64,000 nucleotides of DNA from Halothiobacillus neapolitanus c2. Lineage in GTDB: Bacteria; Pseudomonadota; Gammaproteobacteria; Halothiobacillales; Halothiobacillaceae. Shown piece after piece: positions 18,671-27,867 of the stretch. A program made the position numbers and the translations under genes. Each line of letters starts with the position of its first letter. Within the stretch, counting starts at the first letter, position 1. The notes under the pieces were generated by a model that saw only the letters and a list, made by a program, of their open reading frames with translations, was not told where the DNA came from and made no database searches. The DNA lies in the NCBI RefSeq assembly GCF_000024765.1, contig NC_013422.1, positions 763,501 to 827,500 of the forward strand. The letters are read 5' to 3'.

Positions 18671-20830
18671 ATGGCATTCGATGCAGACAATGAACTGTTG
18701 CAGGACTTTCTGATTGAAGCAGGTGAGTTGCTGGACGCACTGGACACCCAATTGGTGGGCCTGGAGCAGATGCCGGACGATAAGGATCTGCTCAATGCCA
18801 TTTTCCGTGCTTTTCATACCATCAAGGGCGGCGCCGGCTTTCTTGAAGTAACACCGTTGGTTGAGGTGTGCCACCGAGCCGAGGATATCTTCAACCTGTT
18901 GCGCAACGGCGAACTCAAAGTAACACCCGCCATCATGGATGTGATGTTACGGGTGCTCGACGCGCTCAACACCATGTTTGCCAACCTGCGCGCAGGTAAG
19001 TTTCCCGATTCGGTCGGAGCGGCCTTTCTAAAGGAAATCGAGGCACTTTCCAGTTCACAGAAACCCTCGTTGGCCCCATCCCGGGTAAATACTGTTTCAG
19101 CCGCTCCGCCAGCCCAGGTGAAGCCCGAACCCGTCGCGCAACCGAATATCTCTCAGCCTCCGGTCGCTTCGGTCGTCGATTCCGAATTCGATCAGATGTT
19201 GCGTGATCTCGAATCGGCAGAGCAAACTCAGGTTCAGGCTCAGACAGATTCTTCGGCCGCCGACGATTTGATTACCGATGAAGAATTTGAAGCACTGCTC
19301 GATCGTTTGCATGGTGAGGGTCAGTTTTCTCCCCAAGCGGTAGTTGAAGAGCAAAAGTCGGCGGTAGAAGCATCGTCTGCGAGCGATGAGATTACCGATG
19401 AAGAATTCGAGCGTGTGCTGGATTCCTTGTACGGAAAAGGGCAGGGGCCGACCAGCGTGCCTGTGACGCAAGCCGAGGCAGCCCCGGCGAATAAAACAGT
19501 CGAAAAGGCGCTCGAATCTGCACCCGTTGACGTGGCGTCTGCCCAACCCATTTCAACAGCCGCGACTGTCGACAAGGCCAAACCGGCGCCGGAAAAAGAC
19601 AAGCCGCAACAAGTGGCAGAAGCGCCCAAACAGGAAACCACCGTGCGCGTGGATACGGAACGGTTGGATTTCATCATGAATCTGGTCGGCGAGCTGGTGT
19701 TGGTTCGCAATCGGATGAATACGCTCAAGCTCAGTTTCGAAAACGAAGAAGTGACCCAGGTTATCGCCACCTTGGATATGGTGACTTCGGACCTGCAAGG
19801 CGCGGTCATGAAAACCCGCATGCAGCCGGTCAAGAAGGTGTTCGGTCGTTTTCCCCGCGTGGTGCGCGATACGGCACGGGTGCTCGGCAAACAGGTCGAG
19901 TTGGTGCTGATCGGCGAAGAGACGGATCTGGACAAGAATCTGGTCGAGGCGCTGGCCGACCCGTTGATTCACCTTGTGCGTAATTCGGTGGATCACGGCA
20001 TCGAAATGCCTGACGTTCGGGAAGCTCAGGGAAAACCGGCTCAAGGAACCGTCACGCTCTCCGCCGCTCAGGAAGGTGACCATATCCGTCTGTCGATCAG
20101 CGATGACGGCGCCGGTATGAATGCCGAAGTGCTGCGTCGCAAAGCCGTTGAAAAAGGCCTGATGACTCAAGATGCCGCTTCACGGTTATCCGAGCAGGAG
20201 TGCTTCGAGTTGATTCTTCTGCCCGGTTTTTCGACCAAGGATCAAATCTCGGATATTTCCGGCCGTGGTGTGGGTATGGATGTGGTCAAGACAGCCATCA
20301 CGCGCCTGTCGGGTTTGATCAGTATTGACTCGGAACAGGGCGTGGGCACGACCATCAATATCAAGGTGCCCCTCACGTTGGCCATTCTGCCCACCTTGAT
20401 GGTGGTTGTCAGCGGGCGTAAATACGCGATTCCTCTGGGTATCGTGTCCGAGATCTTCGAAATGGCCGATAAAGAGATCAATGTGGTCGATGGTCAGGCC
20501 ACCATCATCGTGCGCGATCGTGCTTTGCCGCTGTATCGTTTGAATCATTGGCTGGCGCTCCGTGGCGAAACCTTAACCGGCCGTGATGCCAGCGATCTGG
20601 TGGTGATGGTCCAGGTCGGTGCTCAGTTAATCGCACTCGTGGTGGATTCCGTCATCGGTCAGGAAGAAGTGGTGATCAAACCGCTCGGCGAGTTGCTGCA
20701 TAACGTGGGTGGCTTTGCCGGAGCGACGATCACGGGCGATGGCCACATTGCCCTCATCCTTGATTTGCCGGGCTTGATGCGTCGCCATATTCCGGCACGG
20801 TCGAAACCCAAGCTCAAGGTAGTGGCCTAG
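18671..20830 (+). CDS. cheA: Chemotaxis histidine kinase CheA
   Basis: Autophosphorylating kinase that passes phosphate to CheY and CheB. Domains in the 719-residue product: P1 with phosphorylated His49 (AFHTIKGGAGF), a long linker, P3 dimerisation (about 325-385), P4 kinase with N box (LVRNSVDHGIE) and G boxes (DDGAGM, GRGVGMDVVK), and a CheW-like P5 to the end. No recognisable P2 domain. The linker holds two clear copies of ITDEEFExxLDxLxGxGQ (about residues 200 and 240) and a degenerate third near 169. This linker could be the segment that binds ParC/ParP, which are encoded just downstream. Confidence 0.95.
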   Translation: MAFDADNELLQDFLIEAGELLDALDTQLVGLEQMPDDKDLLNAIFRAFHTIKGGAGFLEVTPLVEVCHRAEDIFNLLRNGELKVTPAIMDVMLRVLDALNTMFANLRAGKFPDSVGAAFLKEIEALSSSQKPSLAPSRVNTVSAAPPAQVKPEPVAQPNISQPPVASVVDSEFDQMLRDLESAEQTQVQAQTDSSAADDLITDEEFEALLDRLHGEGQFSPQAVVEEQKSAVEASSASDEITDEEFERVLDSLYGKGQGPTSVPVTQAEAAPANKTVEKALESAPVDVASAQPISTAATVDKAKPAPEKDKPQQVAEAPKQETTVRVDTERLDFIMNLVGELVLVRNRMNTLKLSFENEEVTQVIATLDMVTSDLQGAVMKTRMQPVKKVFGRFPRVVRDTARVLGKQVELVLIGEETDLDKNLVEALADPLIHLVRNSVDHGIEMPDVREAQGKPAQGTVTLSAAQEGDHIRLSISDDGAGMNAEVLRRKAVEKGLMTQDAASRLSEQECFELILLPGFSTKDQISDISGRGVGMDVVKTAITRLSGLISIDSEQGVGTTINIKVPLTLAILPTLMVVVSGRKYAIPLGIVSEIFEMADKEINVVDGQATIIVRDRALPLYRLNHWLALRGETLTGRDASDLVVMVQVGAQLIALVVDSVIGQEEVVIKPLGELLHNVGGFAGATITGDGHIALILDLPGLMRRHIPARSKPKLKVVA

Positions 20831-20834
20831 AATC

Positions 20835-21887
20835 ATGGCTTTCGGCGTTCTGATTGTTGATGATTCGGTCTTCTTTCGCCGTGCGTTGCGGGAATTAATT
20901 TTGGCAGATGATCGCTTGACCGTTGTTGGTGAGGCCGCCAATGGTCGCGAAGCAATTCTCAAAGCCTGCCAGCTCAAACCCGACATCATCACGATGGATG
21001 TGGAAATGCCGATCATGGATGGTATTTCTGCCGTCCGGGAGATTATGAATCGCTGCCCTACGCCGATCATGATGCTCTCTTCGCTGACCCAAGCCGGTGC
21101 CGTGGCAACGCTGGAGGCTTTGGATGCCGGTGCCATCGATTTCTATCCCAAAAGCTCGAGCGATGCCAAGGAAGCTCTGGGCGAGGGTGCCCGTCTGCTC
21201 ACTACCCGGCTGCGTCTTTTGGCGGCGCGTAAACAGCGCCAAGCGATTGTGGCCGAATCGGCTGCGCGTGGGTCCGCCACTGTTGCTCCACGTCATGCGG
21301 AACAAGGCGTTATCGGTCGTCGTGGGCTCGTTGTGATCGGATCTTCTACCGGCGGCCCGGCCGCTTTGCAGACCGTGCTGCAAGAGATCCCGGCCAATTT
21401 CCCCGTGCCCATTGTGATTGCCCAGCACATGCCCGCTTCATTTACCGGCCCGTTTGCGAGTCGTTTGAATAGCAGCATGGCATTGAATGTCGTTGAAGCT
21501 AAAGATGGAGCGCCACTGGTCGCTGGGACGGCCTACATCGTCCCCGGAGGAAAGCATGGTGAGGTTCATCTGCGCTCGGGCACGTTGGTTTTTTCTGAAC
21601 GGGAACCTGCCGCTGGCGAGAATTTTCGCCCCAGCGTCAACTTTTTGTTTCAATCGGCTGCTCAGGCGGCCGGATCGGATGTGTTGGCCGTTGTGCTCAC
21701 CGGTATGGGCGATGATGGCACCGAGGGTGCGCGCGCGATCCGAGCAGCCAGCGGCCATGTCTGGGCGCAGGATCAGGCCAGCAGCGTGATTTATGGCATG
21801 CCCGCCGCCGTGGCCAAGGCCGGTTTGACCGAGGCTGTGTTGCCGCTCAAAGAAGTGGGTGCGGCCATCTTGAGGAGTGTGCGATGA
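20835..21887 (+). CDS. cheB: Chemotaxis protein-glutamate methylesterase CheB
   Basis: Removes methyl groups from chemoreceptors to reset adaptation. The 350-residue protein has an N-terminal receiver (acidic pocket DD, phosphoacceptor in ITMDVEMPIMDG) and a C-terminal methylesterase domain with the catalytic segments GSSTGGP (serine), AQHMP (histidine) and LTGMGDDG (aspartate). It starts 4 bp after cheA and overlaps the next gene by 4 bp (ATGA). cheR, which does the reverse reaction, is not in the window. Confidence 0.95.
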   Translation: MAFGVLIVDDSVFFRRALRELILADDRLTVVGEAANGREAILKACQLKPDIITMDVEMPIMDGISAVREIMNRCPTPIMMLSSLTQAGAVATLEALDAGAIDFYPKSSSDAKEALGEGARLLTTRLRLLAARKQRQAIVAESAARGSATVAPRHAEQGVIGRRGLVVIGSSTGGPAALQTVLQEIPANFPVPIVIAQHMPASFTGPFASRLNSSMALNVVEAKDGAPLVAGTAYIVPGGKHGEVHLRSGTLVFSEREPAAGENFRPSVNFLFQSAAQAAGSDVLAVVLTGMGDDGTEGARAIRAASGHVWAQDQASSVIYGMPAAVAKAGLTEAVLPLKEVGAAILRSVR

Positions 21888-22738
21888 ATATCTGGGCCGT
21901 AGCGAATCAAAAAGGGGGTGTCGGCAAAACCACAACCAGTGTTTCTCTGGCAGGTTTGCTCGCACAGCGTGGACAAAGAGTGCTGCTGATTGACATCGAC
22001 CCACACGGTTCGATGACCACCTATTTCGGCATGGAGCCGGATGCGCCCGGGGCGAGTGTGTACTCGTTGTTCAAGGCCGCGGCAGAAGGCACCGTGCTCA
22101 ACCCGCTTCGCGTGATTCATCCCACCGCATTTGAGAACATCAGCCTCATGCCTGCGGCTACCGCCTTGGCGACGCTGGATCGTCAATTGGGTAAACAAGA
22201 AGGCATGGGATTGGTGATCAAGCGTGCTCTGGATACTCTGAGCGATCAGTTTGATGCCGTGATTATCGACTGCCCGCCGATCCTGGGTGTAACGATGGTC
22301 AATGCGCTCGCTGCCGCCCAGTTTCTGTTGATTCCCGTGCAGACTGAATTTCTTGCTCTCAAGGGATTGGAGCGGATGCTAAAGACCCTTGGTATGGTGC
22401 AGCGTTCACGCAAAATCCGTCTGGACTATCTAATCATCCCAACCATGTACGATCAGCGTACGCGTGCTTCTCGCGACACATTGCAGGTTTTGCAGGATCG
22501 ATACCACGGGTCGGTTTGGTCTGAATTTGTTCCCATCGACACGCTGTTCCGTGAAGCCAGTCGTCTTGGTAAGCCTTTGTCCTATTTGCAACCGGAAAGT
22601 CGCGGCAGCCTGGCTTATGCCAATTTGTTGGCACTTTTGCTCAAATCCAACCCTGCATCAAGCAAGGCAGCAGCGCGGCCCGGGTCGGACAACATTCCTG
22701 TCGCCGCGAATGCTCTGGCGGAAGGGATGCTGCCATGA
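21884..22738 (+). CDS. parC: ParA-family ATPase ParC, chemotaxis array positioning
   Basis: MinD/ParA-type ATPase. The 284-residue product has a Walker A motif (NQKGGVGKTTTSVSLA) at residues 8-23, DIDPHGSMT, and the IIDCPP Walker B-type segment. No partition centre or parB is nearby; instead it sits between cheB and a CheW-like gene. That position is where polar flagellates encode ParC, which places chemotaxis arrays at the pole. A chromosome or plasmid partition role is therefore unlikely. Both ends overlap neighbours by 4 bp. The symbol should not be confused with topoisomerase IV. Confidence 0.82.
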   Translation: MNIWAVANQKGGVGKTTTSVSLAGLLAQRGQRVLLIDIDPHGSMTTYFGMEPDAPGASVYSLFKAAAEGTVLNPLRVIHPTAFENISLMPAATALATLDRQLGKQEGMGLVIKRALDTLSDQFDAVIIDCPPILGVTMVNALAAAQFLLIPVQTEFLALKGLERMLKTLGMVQRSRKIRLDYLIIPTMYDQRTRASRDTLQVLQDRYHGSVWSEFVPIDTLFREASRLGKPLSYLQPESRGSLAYANLLALLLKSNPASSKAAARPGSDNIPVAANALAEGMLP

Positions 22739-23604
22739 AAACTCATCACACAGGCGTTCATTCAAGCTCTCATTCCGGGCATGAACAATTTACCGGGCTT
22801 GCAGATCAGGATGCCGCGATTGATGCCTATCTCGACGGATTGCTCCGGGATCCCGAGAGCGAGCCGTATTGGTCAACCGATGCCACGGATGTGGTTGATC
22901 ATTACGACGACGGTTTGTCTGATGACGCCATGGGTGATTTCGAGCAGATCAAGCGTCCGGTTGGCCTGTCGCTCGTTGATCTATCCAAATATAAAACAGT
23001 TGTGATTGATGAGCAGGTGGCAGCACAACAGACATCGAGCTTGCCACAACCAGAAGAACCGTCTTCTGATGCGCTGTCGCTGGAAATGGTGGCCCAAGAA
23101 TCTATTGAATTGGCCGAAGAAGACGAGGCGCCTGTTTCTGCTTCTCTTGCTGAAGCTTCCGAAGAAGTTGTCAGTGCAGCCGTGCCAAAGCTCGAATCAG
23201 GCTGGCAAGTGTTTGCCCTTGGGCATCTCAAGGTAGCGCTGCCGAGTACAGAAATTTTCGACATTATTGACGGTGCATCCTTGCGCCCGATTCCGGGAGC
23301 GCCCGCCAATGTGGCCGGTGCCGTTCGGTTTCAGGATCGATCACGAATGATTCTGTCGCTTGATGCCTGGCTGCCGAAAGTGACGGGTGATTCGCGAGTC
23401 GTTCTGCTGGGTGCGCAGGGGTTATGGGGTGTTCGAGTAGGCGCTGAGATAGTCGACTTGACATGGGATGAGGCTGGGACGAGTTGGCGCGATGCAAGTG
23501 AACGTGATGCCGGACGCCCCTGGTTAGCGGGTGTCAATCGTGCTGCGGGCGTGGCATTTCTTGCCGTCGAGTCCCTGCGATCTGCGTTGAATGCCTCGCG
23601 TTGA
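22735..23604 (+). CDS. parP: CheW-domain protein, ParP-like
   Basis: The 289-residue product has a long acidic, Pro/Glu/Ser-rich N-terminal half (to about 155) and a CheW-like domain at the C-terminus (GWQVFALGHLKVALPSTEIFDII…IPGAPANVAGAVRF). That architecture, directly after parC, matches ParP, which links ParC to the CheA array in Vibrio and Pseudomonas relatives. A plain second adaptor CheW is the alternative, but the N-terminal extension argues against it. Start is coupled to parC by a 4-bp overlap. Confidence 0.78.
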   Translation: MKTHHTGVHSSSHSGHEQFTGLADQDAAIDAYLDGLLRDPESEPYWSTDATDVVDHYDDGLSDDAMGDFEQIKRPVGLSLVDLSKYKTVVIDEQVAAQQTSSLPQPEEPSSDALSLEMVAQESIELAEEDEAPVSASLAEASEEVVSAAVPKLESGWQVFALGHLKVALPSTEIFDIIDGASLRPIPGAPANVAGAVRFQDRSRMILSLDAWLPKVTGDSRVVLLGAQGLWGVRVGAEIVDLTWDEAGTSWRDASERDAGRPWLAGVNRAAGVAFLAVESLRSALNASR

Positions 23605-23624
23605 ACCTATAGGAAGAGTGAATC

Positions 23625-24140
23625 ATGAGCCAGAACGATTACAGCAGAATGGAAGACCATCTGGATGACATGGGGTTGGAGCAGGGCCCGACCGTGGTCA
23701 CGCGCTGGGTTTCTTTTACCGTGGCCGATGAAACCTATGCATTGAATGTACTCGATGTGCAGGAAGTCTTGCGTGCCGCAGAAATCACCCCGATCCCGGG
23801 CGCTCATCCGGCCATTCGGGGGATCATCAACCTTCGCGGTAATGTCGTGACGATTCTGGATGCGCGCATTTTCTTTTCTTTGCCTGAAAAGCCGTTTGAC
23901 GATGACAGCCGCATCATGGTCGCTGAGTTGCGTTCCGGTGAAGTGGCGGGGATTGTCGTCGATAGCGTGGCCGAAGTAATCGCACTGGACGAGGAGCTCG
24001 TAAAAGAGGCCAAACGCTCCAGTAGTGACGAGGGTTCGTCACACATTCTTGGTGTGGTGACTCAGCAATCCGAGAAAGGTAACGACAAATTGATTATCCT
24101 TGTCGATCTCAAAGGATTATCGGATCTCGGTGAAAAATGA
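23625..24140 (+). CDS. cheW: Chemotaxis coupling protein CheW
   Basis: Adaptor that joins chemoreceptors to CheA. The 171-residue product has a short charged leader and a complete CheW domain: RWVSFTVADETYALNVLDV, the conserved IPGAHPAIRGIINLRG segment, and a LIILVDL C-terminal strand. An AGGAAGAG site precedes the ATG at 23625. It overlaps the next gene by 4 bp. Confidence 0.95.
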   Translation: MSQNDYSRMEDHLDDMGLEQGPTVVTRWVSFTVADETYALNVLDVQEVLRAAEITPIPGAHPAIRGIINLRGNVVTILDARIFFSLPEKPFDDDSRIMVAELRSGEVAGIVVDSVAEVIALDEELVKEAKRSSSDEGSSHILGVVTQQSEKGNDKLIILVDLKGLSDLGEK

Positions 24141-24571
24141 ATCAATACTGGTTGATCGGTTTGGCCGCCGCCGCTCTGGTTCTGGCTCTGGTTTCTCTGA
24201 TTGCAATTGCACGTATTCAGTCCGTGCTCAAGGCGCAAACCAGCAACGCCCGTTGGTTACAGGCCCGGATGGAGCGAATCGAGAACGAACAAGGTTCGAT
24301 TGAATCTGCACTGGCCGGTTTGGGGCGGCACATGGATGGTTTCGACCAAAAACTTGTCCAGCAGGCCAAACGGTTGGAGCATGTAGAAACGCGTTTTGAA
24401 AGTGTTGCCACCGGTGATTCAACCGAACGCGGTTTCGACCATGCCTTGCGTCTCAGTGCGCAAGGCCGGGTGACGTTGCAGGAACTCATCAACGATTTTG
24501 GTCTATCCGAAAGCGAAGCGCAGTTGCTTTTGCGTATTAATCAACCCAATGCCGGTACAAGGGCAGGTTGA
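24137..24571 (+). CDS. DUF2802 family protein at end of chemotaxis operon
   Basis: A 144-residue protein with one N-terminal membrane span (LIGLAAAALVLALVSLIAI), a coiled-coil stretch (about residues 45-90) and a conserved C-terminal segment (YDHALRL-like, here FDHALRLSAQGRVTLQELINDFGLSESEAQLLLRINQ) typical of DUF2802. Such genes regularly close the che operon in pseudomonads and relatives. The last part resembles a small helix-turn-helix. No biochemical function is known to me. It is coupled to cheW by a 4-bp overlap. Confidence 0.8.
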   Translation: MNQYWLIGLAAAALVLALVSLIAIARIQSVLKAQTSNARWLQARMERIENEQGSIESALAGLGRHMDGFDQKLVQQAKRLEHVETRFESVATGDSTERGFDHALRLSAQGRVTLQELINDFGLSESEAQLLLRINQPNAGTRAG

Positions 24572-24635
24572 GGCCTTGGCGGGCTCGCGGAGTCCTCTTG
24601 ATAAGCTAATCCTAGCTGCACAGCCTGTAGGGCCC

Positions 24636-24732
24636 CTCGAAATAACCGTGATTCGTCGTTCCCGCGAAAGCGGGAACCCAGAAAATCAAGGCGCTGGATT
24701 CCTGCCTACGCGGGAATGACGGGTTTTTCGAG
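24636..24732. repeat. REP-like double palindrome with CTCGAAA-type ends
   Basis: Outer ends CTCGAAATAACC (24636-24647) and GGGTTTTTCGAG (24721-24732) form an imperfect inverted repeat similar to the ends of the element at 17108-17313. Inside are two inverted copies of a REP-like unit. The first is the perfect hairpin GTTCCCGC-GAAA-GCGGGAAC at 24658-24677. The second, at about 24698-24717, is ATTCCTGC…GCGGGAAT. It lies between convergent genes and may help end transcription, but there is no U-run typical of a terminator. Confidence 0.75.
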
Positions 24733-24743
24733 CTTCCCCGCAA

Positions 24744-26750
24744 TCAATTTCTTTTCCGTCCCTGAAACACGTTCTCCCGCCATCGCAACCACTTAAGCTG
24801 TGTGCTCAGGTTTTGTGCCGTTTTTTCGGCTAGGGCTTGGCTGCGTTTGCTGAAGCGGGGGGCGTATCGCCATTGAGAAATCAACTGCTGGGTCTGTCTG
24901 ATTGCTGCCGCGTGATTGGGCAAGGACTGTTCCGCCCGCCGGCAGTAGGCTTGCAGGGTTTCTCCCGGTTGACGCGTAATGCCTAATCGGGAAAGCGCGG
25001 TCGCGACGGCGAACCACGCGCGATCAACGGGCGGCATGTGTTTTTCCGGTCGGCTAAGATGCCGCCAGAAGCCGAAGATCAGGATCCATGCGATTGCGAC
25101 GATAATAAAAGCAAATCCAAACCTTCCCCACTGGCTGATTTTTTCTAGACCAAACCATTGCAGCAGGTCGGTTTGAGTGCTGCCGCTGTACCCAAGAACG
25201 TACTGATTCCAGTCGTTTTCAACCCGATCGCCCAGTAACGACCATTGACGGGCCAGGCTGTCATCACGGCGCAGCGAGGCGGGCAAAGCGGCATCTTGTT
25301 GTGCGGCTTGTGCGATGCCGTCAGTAATGCGTTCCGGGGCAACTGTTTGGGTTGGATCGACGCGTATCCACCCCTCGCCTTTGACCCATATTTCGCTCCA
25401 GGCATGGGCATCGGCTTGACGCACCAGCAGATAATCGCCGTTGACTTCGCCCCCTTGATAACCCGTCACGATCCTGGCGGGAACACCGGCGGCACGCATC
25501 AGCAAGGTGAAGGCACTGGCGTAATGTTCGCAATAACCGCGTTTGGTATCGAACAAAAAGGTGTCCATTCGGTTTTGCTCGGGCAGTTTGCCCGGCGTGA
25601 GGGTGTAGCTGAATCCTTGCGAGCGAAAGTAATTCAACGCCCGGTCACGAATTTCGAGCGGGGCAAGCCCCTTCCATTGGGCTGCCAGTGCCTTGAGTTT
25701 GGGGTCACCTGTGGGCAAGGCCAGGTTGCGTTCGCGGGTGTCGGCTGATAATCGGCGTTCATCGAGGTGGTAACGTATCGCCGAGGTAACGGTGTAACGA
25801 TAACGATCGTTCAGTGGGCGAAGCGAAAACAGACTGCCGGTATCACTCAGAACGGATTGCCGCGGCAGTACCGTCGCCATGGCCAACGTGGGCAAAAACC
25901 GGCGATCTGACGGTTCCAGTGTGACGGTGTATTCAACGGCACTGGTCGGGTCAACGCGCACATTTGGCGCACGCACGGGGCGGAAAATATTGGGGATATC
26001 CGCATGCCAAGTGTTGTTTGTCTCATCGCTCATGACCAACACCCGCCAATAGCGCTCAGGAGGCGGAATCATTGCGCCATTAACGTGGACACGAAATGCC
26101 GGTGTTGGATCGGTGGATAGTCGCTCAAATTCGCCTGCGGTGAGCTGATCAGACAACCCTGTTCGGGCCTGTGCCGTCGTCGGTTGTTTGGTGCCCCATA
26201 AGGCACCGGGCGGACGAGGAAAAAGCAAAAAAAGCAGAAGGGCAATCGGCAAACCGGCCAGCATCAAGCCCGAAGCCGCTTTGATACGTGGCTTAATCAG
26301 GCGGATATTCGGGTTGCTTATACCAATCCAGGCTGTGACTAGGCCTGCGAACAAACCAAGGGAAATCAAGGCGGTGAATATGCCTTGGTCAAAGAGCAGC
26401 AGACTGACGATCAGGAAGAACCCCAACAGCAGCAGAGCGAACTGATCCCGCAGTTGCCGGGTTTCGAGGAGTTTGAGCAGGGCACCGAGCGTGAGCATTG
26501 TGACGCCGGGATCCCGCCCCCAAAGGCTCTGGTAGGTAAACAGCACCAGCAAGCTGAAAACGATGGCCAGCAAAATGAGCAGGGGTTGAGTCGGTAAGGG
26601 CCAGCCGCGCCATTCATGTTGGAAACGCCAGACCAGCCCGAGCAACACTAGAGGTATGGCCCATATGGGCATATGGGGCAGATGATCGGCGATGGCGAGC
26701 GCAATCACAATACCCAGGGGACGATCCAGTGGCTGCATCTTGCTGTTCAT
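24744..26750 (-). CDS. tgpA: TgpA-type transglutaminase-like membrane protein
   Basis: Large inner-membrane protein with a periplasmic transglutaminase-like domain. The 668-residue product has about five spans in the first 180 residues, a long periplasmic region with a transglutaminase core (GYCEHYASAFTLLMRAAGVPAR, then the His of QADAHAWSEIW and the Asp of WIRVDPT), one more span near residue 545 and a cytoplasmic DUF4129-like tail. Cys, His and Asp of the catalytic triad are present. I start at ATG 26750, overlapping the DUF58 gene stop (ATGA); an earlier in-frame ATG at 26804 lies inside that gene. Substrate unknown. Confidence 0.85.
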   Translation of the reverse strand: MNSKMQPLDRPLGIVIALAIADHLPHMPIWAIPLVLLGLVWRFQHEWRGWPLPTQPLLILLAIVFSLLVLFTYQSLWGRDPGVTMLTLGALLKLLETRQLRDQFALLLLGFFLIVSLLLFDQGIFTALISLGLFAGLVTAWIGISNPNIRLIKPRIKAASGLMLAGLPIALLLFLLFPRPPGALWGTKQPTTAQARTGLSDQLTAGEFERLSTDPTPAFRVHVNGAMIPPPERYWRVLVMSDETNNTWHADIPNIFRPVRAPNVRVDPTSAVEYTVTLEPSDRRFLPTLAMATVLPRQSVLSDTGSLFSLRPLNDRYRYTVTSAIRYHLDERRLSADTRERNLALPTGDPKLKALAAQWKGLAPLEIRDRALNYFRSQGFSYTLTPGKLPEQNRMDTFLFDTKRGYCEHYASAFTLLMRAAGVPARIVTGYQGGEVNGDYLLVRQADAHAWSEIWVKGEGWIRVDPTQTVAPERITDGIAQAAQQDAALPASLRRDDSLARQWSLLGDRVENDWNQYVLGYSGSTQTDLLQWFGLEKISQWGRFGFAFIIVAIAWILIFGFWRHLSRPEKHMPPVDRAWFAVATALSRLGITRQPGETLQAYCRRAEQSLPNHAAAIRQTQQLISQWRYAPRFSKRSQALAEKTAQNLSTQLKWLRWRENVFQGRKRN

Positions 26751-27658
26751 GACGGGTGGCGTGGGTTGTGCGCGGGGGAAAACAGGGTCAGGGCTTCGAG
26801 ACAATGCGTGACATGGGTTGAGTCCGCGCCTTGTCGATCCGCAATGCCAGGAAGTTTAAGTGTGAACGAACGGTGGTCTGCGGCAAGCGACAAAATCCAG
26901 CGTGTCAATTGTTGTAGTCGCATTTCCGTACTGCCGGACAACTGACTGTAATCAAGGATGATCTCGTCGTGTATGGCTTCGCTGGACTGCCAGTGCTGGG
27001 TAACCATTTGCCCCGATCGGGCGTAGTGCTTGAACGCGATCCGGCTCAAGGCATCGCCAGACACATAGGCTCGGAGGTGGTCGAACTGATCGTCACCGGA
27101 TTGCAGCGATACGTCTGGATCCTCTGCATGGGCAGGCAGCAAGTTGGTGGGCAGAGGCGCTTCGCCCACAGGTTTGGGATAAATCCACTGCCAGTGCGGT
27201 AATGAAACCCAGCGGGTTTCAGCGGTCCACAAACCAATGGGGTAGCGGGTGGAGAGGATGACGTCCGGGGCCGCATAGCGGCCACGAGGCATTGGGCGTA
27301 GGGCGAGTTCGACCAGCTCCGTGCGGCCAGCGCTCAGGTTTAGCGTGAGGGGCTCAGCTTCACCGGCCCGAGCCAGAATCGACGGGTTGTTGATACTGCT
27401 TTCAATTTGAACCGGCAACATGCCGATTTCGCCATCAAAACGCGCGGGTGGGTTAAGTAGCTGGATTTGGCAGCTTTTGAGGTGGCGGCGGGTTTGCCAT
27501 GCGCTGTTGCCCATCAGGGCCAGAAGCAGAAAGCTGATGAAGAAGACCAGATTATTGCCATAGTTGATCGCAGCGAGCAGCATGGCGATTGACAGGGCGA
27601 TAAACCCAAAGCCGATCTTGTTGGGTCTTAAGCGGATTTTCGCAGTGCTCGCCATCAA
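26747..27658 (-). CDS. DUF58 domain protein
   Basis: The 303-residue product has two N-terminal spans (about residues 15-50) and a DUF58 region, including the conserved FDHLRAYVSGDALSRIAFKHYARSGQM-type segment in which Arg and Asp residues recur. Its stop overlaps the tgpA start, so the two are co-translated. In many bacteria this pair is preceded by a MoxR AAA+ ATPase; here the upstream gene is the divergent perM, so the ATPase is absent locally. The function is not established. Confidence 0.8.
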   Translation of the reverse strand: MMASTAKIRLRPNKIGFGFIALSIAMLLAAINYGNNLVFFISFLLLALMGNSAWQTRRHLKSCQIQLLNPPARFDGEIGMLPVQIESSINNPSILARAGEAEPLTLNLSAGRTELVELALRPMPRGRYAAPDVILSTRYPIGLWTAETRWVSLPHWQWIYPKPVGEAPLPTNLLPAHAEDPDVSLQSGDDQFDHLRAYVSGDALSRIAFKHYARSGQMVTQHWQSSEAIHDEIILDYSQLSGSTEMRLQQLTRWILSLAADHRSFTLKLPGIADRQGADSTHVTHCLEALTLFSPAHNPRHPS

Positions 27659-27867
27659 ATAATCCTTGCGGTTCCTTAATTCGATGCCACAGAGTCGATT
27701 TATTGGTCAATCTGGTTGTAGTCTAGCCGACTGGTGTTATTTGATGGGCTTACTTCATGCCGATGTCATCATGGTTTGCTGTTAAAATCTGGGTTCAACA
27801 CCAGTTGGGATGAGCGATCGTTCATGCTGAACAGATCAGCTAACGGGTTTAAGGAAGGAGTCAGCAC

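Noticed and set aside
21884-22738. Chromosome partition ParA and a nearby replication origin
   Set aside because: No parB, parS-like repeats, dnaA boxes or gidA/gidB neighbours; the chemotaxis context explains the gene better.
24658-24677. Hairpin GTTCCCGC-GAAA-GCGGGAAC as an intrinsic terminator
   Set aside because: No U-run follows on either strand, and the structure belongs to a REP-like double palindrome.
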